Shown one piece after another: positions 1 through 6,057 of a DNA stretch of 8,295 nucleotides. The DNA is taken from positions 1 to 8,295 of the forward strand of contig JAOZOT010000142.1 of assembly GCA_029933115.1 (NCBI GenBank), given 5' to 3'. Under the pieces are notes generated by a model. That model made no database searches, had not been told where the DNA came from, and saw nothing but the letters and a program-made list of their open reading frames with translations. The position numbers and the translations under genes were made by a program. Every line of letters starts with the position of its first letter. Position 1 is the first letter of the stretch. The DNA comes from Anaerolineae bacterium. Its GTDB lineage: Bacteria > Chloroflexota > Anaerolineae > E26-bin7.

Positions 1-9
1 TTGGCTATC

Positions 10-1689
10 CTACAGGATCACCGGCTCCCGATATTCCCCAAAGACCTCCCGCAGGACCCCGCAGATTTCGCCCAGGGTACAGTAGGCCCGTACTGCGTCT
101 AAGATGTAGGGCATCAGGTTCTCGGTCCCCTGGGCTGCATCGCGCAGGGCTGAGAGCCGTTCTTCCACAGCCACGTTATCCCGCTCGCGGCGTACTCTGG
201 CCAGACGCTCCAACTGCCGCCGCTCGCCCTCGGGGTCCATCTGCAAGATGGGAATAGTCAGCGGCTCCTGAGAGACGTATTCGTTGACGCCTACTATCGT
301 TCGCCGCTTGGTGTCTATCTCGTGCTGGTAGCGGTAGGCCGCCTCGGCGATCTCTTGCTGGAAAAAGCCCCGCTCAATGGCCGGGATTACCCCTCCCAGC
401 TTTTCTATTTTCTCAAAGTATTGATAGGCTTCCTTCTCCATGCGGTTGGTCAGGGCTTCGACGAAATAGCTGCCGGCCAGGGGGTCAACTGTGTTAGTCA
501 CCCCGCTCTCATGGGCGATGATCTGCTGGGTACGCAAGGCAATGCGGACTGCTAGTTCTGAGGGAAGGGCCAGGGCTTCGTCCATAGAGTTGGTGTGCAG
601 GCTCTGGGTGCCACCGAGGACGGCGGCCAAAGCCTGGATGGTGGTGCGCACAATGTTGTTCTCCGGTTGCTGGGCGGTGAGGGAACAGCCGGCCGTCTGG
701 GTGTGGAAGCGCAACCACCAGGAGCGTGGGTTCTTGGCTCCAAAGCGCTCTTTCATCTCCCGTGCCCAGATGCGCCGCGCCGCCCGGTATTTGGCAATCT
801 CCTCGAAAAAGTCGTTGTGGGCGTTGAAGAAGAAGGAGAGGCGCGGGGCAAACTCATCCACATCCAGACCTCGCTCAATGCCGGCTTTCACGTACTCAAA
901 GCCATCGGCCAGAGTGAAAGCCAGTTCCTGGACGGCTGTGGCCCCAGCCTCGCGGATGTGGTAGCCGGAGATGCTAATGGTATTCCACTTGGGCAGGTAC
1001 TTGCTGCCGAACTCGAAAGTGTCCACCACAAGGCGCATGGAGGGTTTGGGAGGGAGAAGCCACGATTTCTGGGCGATGTATTCTTTGAGGATGTCGTTCT
1101 GGATGGTGCCGCCCAGTTTTTCCATGGGGATGCCACGCTTTTCAGCGGCCACGATGTACATGGCCCAGATCACTGCGGCCGGGCCGTTGATAGTCATGGA
1201 AGTGGTGATCTCGTCAACGGGGATGCCATCAAAGAGGATCTCCATGTCGGCCAGAGAGGATACGGCCACCCCGCACTTGCCAAACTCGCCTTCGGCCTCG
1301 GGGGCATCGGTGTCGTAGCCGTAGAGAGTGGGGAAATCGAAAGCTACCGAGAGGCCGGTCTCACCGTGCTCCAACAGATACTTGTAGCGGGCATTGGTCT
1401 CCTCTGCTGTGCCAAAGCCGGCGAACATGCGCATGGTCCACAAGCGGCCACGGTACATGGTGGGATGGACGCCCCGGGTAAAGGGATATTGGCCGGGAAA
1501 GCCCAGGTCGCGCTCATAGTCGAGGTCGGCGATGTCGGCCGGGGTGTAGAGGCGTTCCACCGGCGCGCTTGAGGTGGTGACAAACTCTTCCCGGCGTTCG
1601 CCGAAACGGTCCAGGGTCTTCTGAAGGGTGGTCTTCTCCCAGGCTTCCTTCTCTCTGTTGATCTCGGCTAGTTTGTCCTGGTCGAACAT
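10..1689 (-). CDS. B12-dependent acyl-CoA mutase large subunit, isobutyryl-CoA mutase-like
   Basis: This is a complete 559-residue catalytic subunit of the methylmalonyl-CoA mutase family, which carries out adenosylcobalamin-dependent carbon-skeleton rearrangement of acyl-CoAs in the cytoplasm. Family motifs are plain: PTMYRGRLWTMR (77-87), GFGTAEETN (91-99), GTIQNDILKEY (194-204), SISGYHIREAGA (239-250), LTAQQPENN (337-345) and TQSLHTNS (361-368). The C-terminal B12-binding domain with its DxHxxG motif is absent, so a separate small subunit is required; none is in the window. Residue numbering happens to match Propionibacterium methylmalonyl-CoA mutase: catalytic His244 is kept, but Tyr89 is Phe and Arg207 is Gln. 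From family knowledge these two changes mark isobutyryl-CoA mutase (isobutyryl-CoA to n-butyryl-CoA). Ala116 is kept, which argues against a 2-hydroxyisobutyryl-CoA mutase, which I recall having Asp there. The ATG at 1687-1689 follows a GAGGAGGAG ribosome site. The family is certain; the substrate is an inference. Confidence 0.95.
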   Translation of the reverse strand: MFDQDKLAEINREKEAWEKTTLQKTLDRFGERREEFVTTSSAPVERLYTPADIADLDYERDLGFPGQYPFTRGVHPTMYRGRLWTMRMFAGFGTAEETNARYKYLLEHGETGLSVAFDFPTLYGYDTDAPEAEGEFGKCGVAVSSLADMEILFDGIPVDEITTSMTINGPAAVIWAMYIVAAEKRGIPMEKLGGTIQNDILKEYIAQKSWLLPPKPSMRLVVDTFEFGSKYLPKWNTISISGYHIREAGATAVQELAFTLADGFEYVKAGIERGLDVDEFAPRLSFFFNAHNDFFEEIAKYRAARRIWAREMKERFGAKNPRSWWLRFHTQTAGCSLTAQQPENNIVRTTIQALAAVLGGTQSLHTNSMDEALALPSELAVRIALRTQQIIAHESGVTNTVDPLAGSYFVEALTNRMEKEAYQYFEKIEKLGGVIPAIERGFFQQEIAEAAYRYQHEIDTKRRTIVGVNEYVSQEPLTIPILQMDPEGERRQLERLARVRRERDNVAVEERLSALRDAAQGTENLMPYILDAVRAYCTLGEICGVLREVFGEYREPVIL

Positions 1690-1697
1690 TTTCGGGT

Positions 1698-1706
1698 CTC
1701 CTCCTC
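1698..1706 (-). promoter_or_regulatory. Ribosome binding site of the acyl-CoA mutase gene
   Basis: On the minus strand this reads GAGGAGGAG, eight bases before the ATG at 1687-1689. It contains the AGGAG core and fixes the mutase start. Confidence 0.75.
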
Positions 1707-1715
1707 ATAGCGATT

Positions 1716-1736
1716 GATGCATCGAGTTGATCAACT
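1716..1736. promoter_or_regulatory. Two adjacent palindromes in the mutase leader, candidate operator
   Basis: GATGCATC (1716-1723) is a perfect 8-bp palindrome. AGTTGATCAACT (1725-1736) is a perfect 12-bp palindrome one base further on. Both lie between the mutase ribosome site and the divergent intergenic region. Perfect dyads of this size next to a catabolic gene often bind dimeric regulators such as TetR- or GntR-type repressors. No regulator gene is present, so the role is inferred from position and symmetry alone. Confidence 0.35.
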
Positions 1737-1783
1737 GGTAGTCTGCATGTTAAGCGTGGGTGGGATTTCAAAGCTCTCATACG

Positions 1784-1792
1784 ATTTTACCA
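1784..1792 (-). promoter_or_regulatory. Candidate extended -10 promoter for the mutase gene
   Basis: On the minus strand this reads TGGTAAAAT, an extended -10 element (TGn plus TAAAAT). A weak TTCTCT lies 17 bases upstream in the -35 position. Transcription from here would give a leader of about 90 bases that includes the two palindromes at 1716-1736. It is the best candidate found for this gene, but it is weak. Confidence 0.3.
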
Positions 1793-1856
1793 TAGATTGG
1801 CTCAAAAGAGAAGGAGAAGCAAAAGGGAGAGTCGCCCTCGTTTTCAACAAGTGGCG

Positions 1857-1885
1857 TTGACAAAACCGCTCTCTCCTGTTAGAAT
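1857..1885 (+). promoter_or_regulatory. Sigma70-type promoter of the toxin-antitoxin operon
   Basis: A perfect -35 hexamer TTGACA (1857-1862) and a -10 hexamer TAGAAT (1880-1885) are separated by exactly 17 bases, with a TG one base before the -10 (1877-1878). The expected transcript start is near 1892, giving a leader of about 43 bases to the ATG at 1935. The promoter lies inside a longer reading frame that opens at a TTG at 1797, which rules that start out. Confidence 0.8.
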
Positions 1886-1905
1886 TAGCGAGGAGGGGGC
1901 TGCAA

Positions 1906-1916
1906 TCGCTGAGCGA
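1906..1916. promoter_or_regulatory. Short dyad in the toxin-antitoxin leader, possible autoregulatory site
   Basis: TCGCT and AGCGA flank a single central G, forming an 11-bp interrupted palindrome about 15 bases downstream of the predicted transcript start. Type II antitoxin operons are usually autorepressed through such dyads close to the promoter. A site this short can occur by chance, so this is only a candidate. Confidence 0.2.
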
Positions 1917-1934
1917 AAGCGTGGAGGAGACGAG

Positions 1935-2324
1935 ATGAGTACAATGATTGAAGCACATCGGGTTTTTGAGGAACTGAGTCAATTGCGGGAGGAGATTCAG
2001 CGGCTTGGGAATAAGGTGGAGCGGCTGGTTATCGAACAGAAAAAGCTTTCGCTGCCCACCGAGCACCCATACGTCGTGCGCAATGAGAAGATGCACCGTG
2101 GGGAACCAACCATTCGGGGTACAGCCATTACTGTGCGTACTGTGGTCGAACGTGCTAGGCTGGGTGATTCTATACAGGAGATTGTAGATGCTTATCCTGT
2201 CCTAACGCCGGCCCAGGTGTGCGACGCGCTAGGTTATTACTACGACCACGCCGATGAGATCGAGCGATACATTGCCGAGAACCGGGAGGCGGCATGGCGG
2301 ATGTCAAAGCGGCTCTCTTTATAA
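1935..2324 (+). CDS. DUF433 family antitoxin
   Basis: This 129-residue protein has a DUF433 domain at about residues 44-115. The domain shows the family's HPYVVRN opening, GEPTIRGTAITVRTVVE (56-72), a run resembling LGDSIQEIVDAYPVLTPAQV (77-95), and ALGYYYDHADEIE (98-110). DUF433 folds as a helix-turn-helix-like domain and commonly acts as antitoxin to a neighbouring DUF5615 protein, as here. Residues 5-38 are charged and heptad-like (EELSQLREEIQRLGNKVERL), predicting a coiled coil that could mediate oligomerisation or toxin contact. The ATG at 1935 follows GGAGGAG (1923-1929); an upstream in-frame TTG at 1797 lies before the promoter and is rejected. The end of the gene overlaps the toxin by 31 bases, consistent with translational coupling. 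The likely role is to bind and neutralise the toxin and repress its own promoter, inferred from family behaviour. Confidence 0.88.
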   Translation: MSTMIEAHRVFEELSQLREEIQRLGNKVERLVIEQKKLSLPTEHPYVVRNEKMHRGEPTIRGTAITVRTVVERARLGDSIQEIVDAYPVLTPAQVCDALGYYYDHADEIERYIAENREAAWRMSKRLSL

Positions 2325-2668
2325 AGCTGTACACCGACGCCGATGTCCACGGCAAGTTGGCGAATCTCATCAGGCAGGAGGGGTTCGATGCGGTTTCGGC
2401 TTACGAGGCAGGCAATGAAAGGCTGGATGACTCTGAACAGTTGGCCTATGCTCTCAGCCAGCGTCGAGCTATTTTGACCTGCAATATCTCTCACTTCGCC
2501 TCCCTCTTTGATGAATACTGGCAGGAGGGCCGGGAGCACTATGGCATCATCGTCTCTGAGCAACTGCCTATTGGTGAGATGCTGCGCCGGGTGCTGAACC
2601 TGCTGAATAGTGTGACTGCCGACGAGATGCGCAACAATTGGAAGAATCTGGCCGAATTCGCCCACTGA
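2294..2668 (+). CDS. DUF5615 PIN-like toxin
   Basis: This 124-residue protein is a DUF5615 member, a compact PIN-domain-like presumed RNase and toxin partner of DUF433 proteins (compare the VapBC45-type pairs of mycobacteria, from memory). Visible motifs are KLYTDADVHGKL (11-22), which supplies the first acidic residue Asp15, a GFDAVSAYEAG strand (30-40), the acidic DDSEQLAYAL (45-54), AILTCNISHF (59-68), and a C-terminal half with HYGIIVSEQ (82-90) and the MLRRVLNLLNSVTADEMRN segment (96-114). At the third acidic site, where many relatives read TxDxDF, this protein has Asn64 and His67. The ATG at 2294 is the only start codon before the first catalytic strand and follows GGGAGG, so the 31-bp overlap with the antitoxin appears real. 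RNase activity is a family inference; the Asn64 substitution makes it less certain. Confidence 0.85.
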   Translation: MADVKAALFIKLYTDADVHGKLANLIRQEGFDAVSAYEAGNERLDDSEQLAYALSQRRAILTCNISHFASLFDEYWQEGREHYGIIVSEQLPIGEMLRRVLNLLNSVTADEMRNNWKNLAEFAH

Positions 2669-2692
2669 CAGCGTTTCTGAAAAATGCTCGTA

Positions 2693-2711
2693 GTGGCGAC
2701 TTGAGTCGCTA
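2693..2711. repeat. GACTTGAGTC hairpin, possible dispersed palindromic repeat
   Basis: GCGAC (2696-2700) pairs with GTCGC (2705-2709) around a TTGA loop, and a G.T and a T-A pair extend the stem to seven. No T-tract follows, so it is not a standard intrinsic terminator. The pattern GCGACTTnAGTCGC between genes resembles short dispersed palindromes I recall from Chloroflexota and other environmental bacterial genomes. Only one copy is visible here, so membership of a repeat family cannot be shown from this window. Confidence 0.4.
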
Positions 2712-2752
2712 ACGACCGGTGCTCTGACGAGGCGAGGCCAACAAAGGTAGCT

Positions 2753-4489
2753 ATGGAGACAAAAAGCCAGACACGAATTAAACAAGTGGCTTCAGACCAG
2801 GTTCGACCGGCCACTCCGCGGCAGACGGTCCAGGTCCGATTTGCTGACGGCCAGATTTTTGAGGGGCCTGTCGGGACACCGCTGGAGGTCTTTGTCCGGG
2901 CTGCGTTTCCCGAAGAGTCATTCTCCATCATGGCCGCTCTCGTCAATGGCAAGCTGTGCGAGTTGACCTGCCCCGTTACCCGCGACGCCGATGTGCTTCC
3001 CATTTCGATGACCGACAGCGATGGTATGCGCATCTATCGGCGCTCGCTCTCCTTTTTGCTGGTCACAGCCGTTCACGAACTTTACCCAGAGGCGCGCATT
3101 ATTATTGACCATGCTGTGCCTTTGGGTGGCTTCTTTTGCCAGGTGGAAGGTCGTGAACCGTTCACCGCCGAAGAGGTGGCGCTGGTCGAACGCCGCATGT
3201 GGGAGATAGTGGAGGAAGATGCGCCCATCTCAAAGGAACGAGTCACAGTCACGGAAGCCATGACCTTGTTCAGTGAGAAAGGGTATAGCGACAAGGTCCG
3301 CTTGCTGAAAGACCGCCGGAAGGATTACCTGAAACTTTATACCTTGCACGGGGTGAAGGATTATTTCTATGGCTACATGGTGCCCTCCACAGGCTACTTG
3401 CGCGCTTTCCGCCTGCGCCATCACCCGCCTGGTTTCATTCTCCAGTATCCGTCTCCCAGGCATACAACGGCCTTGCCTGCCTATCGGGATTATCCCAAGC
3501 TGACGGCTGCCTTCCGCGAGTATGGGCAGTGGTTGAAAGTTATGAGGGTGAGCAGTGTGGCTTCCCTGAATGAAGCCATCGAGACCGCACGCATCCGTGA
3601 GGTGATCCTGGTGGCTGAGGCATTTCACGAGGAACGCATCGCAACCATCGCCCATCAGATTGCTGAGCGGGGGGGACAGGTGCGGTTGGTGCTCATTGCT
3701 GGCCCCTCAGGTTCGGGGAAGACGACCTTCTCCAAGCGGCTCTCCGTGCAACTCATGGCCCACGGCATCCGGCCTGTTCCTCTTGGCCTCGACGACTATT
3801 TTGTTGATCGGGACGAGACTCCTCTCGACGAGCAGGGACAGCCCGATTTTGAAGCCCTCGAAGCGCTGGACTTGTCGCTTTTCAACGAGCAGTTGCTGGC
3901 CCTGATCGCCGGCCAAGAGGTGACACTCCCTCGCTACAATTTCAAGATGGGGAGACGAGAGTGGGGGCGGGCTTTGTCCATCAGCGACGAACACGTGATC
4001 CTCGTTGAGGGCATCCATGGCCTGAACCCCAAGCTGGTGCCCAACGTCCCCCCGGAGCAGATCTATCGCATCTACGTCTCGGCGCTGACCCAGCTCAACA
4101 TTGACCATCACAATCGAATCTCGACTACTGATACGCGGTTGCTGCGGCGCATCGTGCGCGATGCGGCCTATCGAGGCTATTCTGCTCAGGAGACCATCAA
4201 AATGTGGGAGAAAGTGAGGCGGGCTGAGTGGCGCAATATCTTCCCCTTTCAGGAAAATGCCGACGCCATGTTCAATTCGGCCCTGGTCTACGAGCTGGCG
4301 GTGTTGAAACCTTTTGCTGAGCCGTTGCTGCGGCAGGTGGAGCCGGGCACCATGGAGTACGTTGAAGTCAAGCGGTTGTTGGCTTTCCTCGACTGGTTTC
4401 TCCCCTGTGGCCCCGACTTTGTCCCCGACAATTCTATCCTGCGCGAGTTCATCGGCGGCTCGATCCTGCGCGATTTTAGCCCCACTTGA
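2753..4489 (+). CDS. TGS/ThrRS-like domain fused to uridine kinase-type P-loop kinase
   Basis: This 578-residue protein has three parts. Residues 25-90 resemble a TGS domain (VRFADGQIFEGPVGTPLEV). Residues 95-235 resemble the threonyl-tRNA synthetase second additional domain (HELYPEARIIIDH, FTAEEVALVERRMWEI, VPSTGYLRAFRL). Residues 310-500 form a uridine-kinase/phosphoribulokinase fold with Walker A GPSGSGKTT (317-325), LDDYF (346-350), PRYNFKMG (393-400), VEGIHGLN (418-425) and a lid-like arginine-rich run with RISTTDTRLLRRIVRD (455-470). The kinase part should phosphorylate a nucleoside or related substrate with ATP; the exact substrate is unknown. The same architecture occurs in Thermotoga and Clostridia as uridine kinase-related proteins. 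All four ThrRS-domain metal/editing residues are replaced (Arg97, Phe101, Phe205, Met209). The start is the ATG after AAAGG. No clear promoter lies upstream, so read-through from the toxin-antitoxin operon is possible. Confidence 0.9.
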   Translation: METKSQTRIKQVASDQVRPATPRQTVQVRFADGQIFEGPVGTPLEVFVRAAFPEESFSIMAALVNGKLCELTCPVTRDADVLPISMTDSDGMRIYRRSLSFLLVTAVHELYPEARIIIDHAVPLGGFFCQVEGREPFTAEEVALVERRMWEIVEEDAPISKERVTVTEAMTLFSEKGYSDKVRLLKDRRKDYLKLYTLHGVKDYFYGYMVPSTGYLRAFRLRHHPPGFILQYPSPRHTTALPAYRDYPKLTAAFREYGQWLKVMRVSSVASLNEAIETARIREVILVAEAFHEERIATIAHQIAERGGQVRLVLIAGPSGSGKTTFSKRLSVQLMAHGIRPVPLGLDDYFVDRDETPLDEQGQPDFEALEALDLSLFNEQLLALIAGQEVTLPRYNFKMGRREWGRALSISDEHVILVEGIHGLNPKLVPNVPPEQIYRIYVSALTQLNIDHHNRISTTDTRLLRRIVRDAAYRGYSAQETIKMWEKVRRAEWRNIFPFQENADAMFNSALVYELAVLKPFAEPLLRQVEPGTMEYVEVKRLLAFLDWFLPCGPDFVPDNSILREFIGGSILRDFSPT

Positions 4490-4531
4490 AGCTGCTCTCA
4501 AACCTTCCCGAAAGCAAGAAGTTGCTGTTAT

Positions 4532-4560
4532 TTGAGTAAATCGCCTCGCTCTGCTATAAT
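4532..4560 (+). promoter_or_regulatory. Sigma70-type promoter of tldD-tldE
   Basis: TTGAGT (4532-4537) and a perfect TATAAT (4555-4560) are separated by 17 bases. Transcription should start near 4567, giving a leader of about 37 bases. The bases after the -10 (AGGCCCGCGA) form a GC-rich discriminator, a feature often linked to growth-rate or stringent control. The -35 hexamer coincides with an in-frame TTG, so a tldD start there is unlikely. Confidence 0.75.
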
Positions 4561-4590
4561 AGGCCCGCGACCAGAATTGAGGATTGTGGA

Positions 4591-4597
4591 AAGGAGG
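4591..4597 (+). promoter_or_regulatory. tldD: Ribosome binding site selecting the TTG start of tldD
   Basis: AAGGAGG lies six bases before the TTG at 4604-4606. It is the only strong ribosome site near the beginning of tldD. It sets the start in preference to the in-frame TTG at 4532 or GTG at 4586. Confidence 0.75.
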
Positions 4598-4603
4598 CTT
4601 ACT

Positions 4604-6046
4604 TTGCGAGAATTAACCGAGCGCGCTTTGAACCTGGCCGAGGTTCAGGGCGCCGGCTATGCCGACATCCGCATCGTGCGGCGGGAGAGTCAAGGTATCA
4701 CCGTCAAGAACGGGGTGGTGGAAGCTCTCTCCAGTTCCGAGAATCAGGGCTTTGGGGTGCGGGTGGTCGTTGACGGCGCCTGGGGCTTTGCCTCCAGCGC
4801 TTACCTGAAGCCGGCCGAGGTGGACCGGGTGACGGCCTTGGCCGTCCAGATCGCCAAAGCCAGTGCCCTGGTCAAAACCCGGGATGTGGATTTGGGGCCG
4901 CCGGTTGTGCATATCGCTACCTACCGCACGCCGGTGGAGGTTGACCCTTTCGCGGTCTCTCTGGAGAAGAAAATCGAACTTCTCCTGGCGGCCGATGAAG
5001 CCATGCGCCGGGCAAAAGGGGTGAAGGTGGCTAAAGGTAACATGGCCTTCATCCGCGAGCACAAGATCTTTGCCAATACCGAGGGCTCTTTCATCGAGCA
5101 GGAAATCATTGAGAGTGGGGCGGGGCTGGAGGCTACCGCTGTGGGCGAAGACGATGTGCAAAGGCGTTCCTATCCCAACTCTTTTGGCCGCCACCAAGGC
5201 ACGGCCGGCTACGAGTTCATTGAGGCCCTAGACTTGGCCGGTAACGCCGGACGCATCGCTGAGGAAGCAGTGGCCTTGTTGACTGCCCCCCAGTGTCCCA
5301 GTGGGACGATGACTGTCATTCTAGGGGCTGCTCAGCTAGCCCTCCAGGTACACGAGTCCTGTGGTCATCCCGTCGAATTGGACCGGGTCTTTGGTACTGA
5401 GGCTTCCTACGCCGGCACCAGCTTTCTGACCGCTGAGAAACTGGGCAAATTTCGCTACGGCTCAGAGATTGTCAACATCACTGCTGACGCTACCGTGCCT
5501 GGTGGCCTGGGCACTTTTGGCTACGACGACGAGGGGGTACCGGCTCAAAGGACGCCCATTGTGCGCGAGGGCATTTTCGTCGGCTATCTCACCTCGCGGG
5601 AGACGGCGGCCATGCTGGGCCGGCAGAGCAACGGGGCCATGCGCGCCGACGGCTGGAACCGCATCCCTCTCATCCGCATGACCAACATCAACCTGGAGCC
5701 GGGGGAGTGGGATTTTGAAGACCTCATCGCCGACACCGATGACGGCATTTACATGGAGATGAACAAAAGCTGGAGCATTGATGATAAGCGGCTCAACTTC
5801 CAGTTCGGCACCGAGATCGCTTATCAGATCAAGAAAGGCAAGCTGGGCCAGATGTACAAAAACGCCACCTATACCGGCATCACCCCCCAGTTCTGGGCTG
5901 ACTGCGACGCTATCTGCAACGAGAAGTACTGGAGCATGTGGAGCACGCCCAACTGTGGTAAAGGGCAGCCCTCGCAGATAGCTCGCGTGGGTCATGGCAC
6001 AGCTCCGGCCAGGTTCAGAAACGTGCGAGTAGGGGTGATGAAATGA
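4604..6046 (+). CDS. tldD: TldD metalloprotease subunit
   Basis: This 480-residue protein is the catalytic subunit of the TldD/TldE zinc protease. In E. coli that complex degrades unfolded peptides, matures microcin B17 and removes the CcdA antitoxin. The metal site is clear: HESCGH gives His250, Glu251 and His255 of the HExxxH motif, and the C-terminal CGKGQP supplies the presumed third ligand Cys451. Other family landmarks are GFGVRVVVDGAWGFAS near the N-terminus, the segment GTFGYDDEGVPAQR just after the metal site, RQSNGAMRADGW, and MTNINLEPGE. The length fits the family. The TTG start is chosen from AAGGAGG at 4591-4597 and because the resulting MRELTERALNLAE opening matches homologues; the promoter overlaps the longer reading frame. 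The stop overlaps or nearly touches tldE, so the two are cotranscribed and probably translationally coupled. Confidence 0.95.
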   Translation: MRELTERALNLAEVQGAGYADIRIVRRESQGITVKNGVVEALSSSENQGFGVRVVVDGAWGFASSAYLKPAEVDRVTALAVQIAKASALVKTRDVDLGPPVVHIATYRTPVEVDPFAVSLEKKIELLLAADEAMRRAKGVKVAKGNMAFIREHKIFANTEGSFIEQEIIESGAGLEATAVGEDDVQRRSYPNSFGRHQGTAGYEFIEALDLAGNAGRIAEEAVALLTAPQCPSGTMTVILGAAQLALQVHESCGHPVELDRVFGTEASYAGTSFLTAEKLGKFRYGSEIVNITADATVPGGLGTFGYDDEGVPAQRTPIVREGIFVGYLTSRETAAMLGRQSNGAMRADGWNRIPLIRMTNINLEPGEWDFEDLIADTDDGIYMEMNKSWSIDDKRLNFQFGTEIAYQIKKGKLGQMYKNATYTGITPQFWADCDAICNEKYWSMWSTPNCGKGQPSQIARVGHGTAPARFRNVRVGVMK

Positions 6047-6052
6047 AAGGAG
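6046..6052 (+). promoter_or_regulatory. tldE: Ribosome binding site of tldE
   Basis: AAAGGAG overlaps the tldD stop codon and lies five bases before the ATG at 6058. An alternative ATG at 6043 overlaps the tldD TGA as ATGA and has a weaker AGGGGT upstream, so the start could be five codons earlier. Confidence 0.6.
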
Positions 6053-6057
6053 CAATA

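Noticed and set aside
595..1572. Long plus-strand open frame of 325 codons opposite the mutase
   Set aside because: It is antisense to a well-conserved gene, has a low-complexity Gly/Val/His-rich translation with no family motifs, and reflects GC-rich codon bias.
10..1689. Plain methylmalonyl-CoA mutase, or 2-hydroxyisobutyryl-CoA mutase
   Set aside because: Tyr89 and Arg207 needed for methylmalonyl-CoA are replaced by Phe and Gln. The hydroxyisobutyryl enzyme is recalled to have Ile at the first position and Asp in place of Ala116, and neither is present.
1797..1934. In-frame TTG extension of the antitoxin by 46 residues
   Set aside because: The promoter lies inside it, so it would not be transcribed, and the ATG at 1935 has a strong ribosome site.
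1731..2096. Minus-strand open frame of 121 codons across the toxin-antitoxin promoter
   Set aside because: It covers the consensus promoter and the antitoxin start, has no recognisable domain, and its frame overlaps conserved DUF433 codons.
3707..4501. Minus-strand open frame of 264 codons opposite the kinase domain
   Set aside because: It mirrors Walker A and other kinase motifs on the other strand and shows no protein family features.
4513..4526. AGCAA-GAAG-TTGCT stem-loop followed by TTATTT, as terminator after the kinase gene
   Set aside because: The stem has only five pairs, mostly A-T, and the T-run is broken by an A; it also leads directly into the tldD promoter. Too weak to call.
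5462..6055. Minus-strand open frame of 197 codons opposite tldD
   Set aside because: It is a shadow of the conserved tldD frame, with no motifs or ribosome site.
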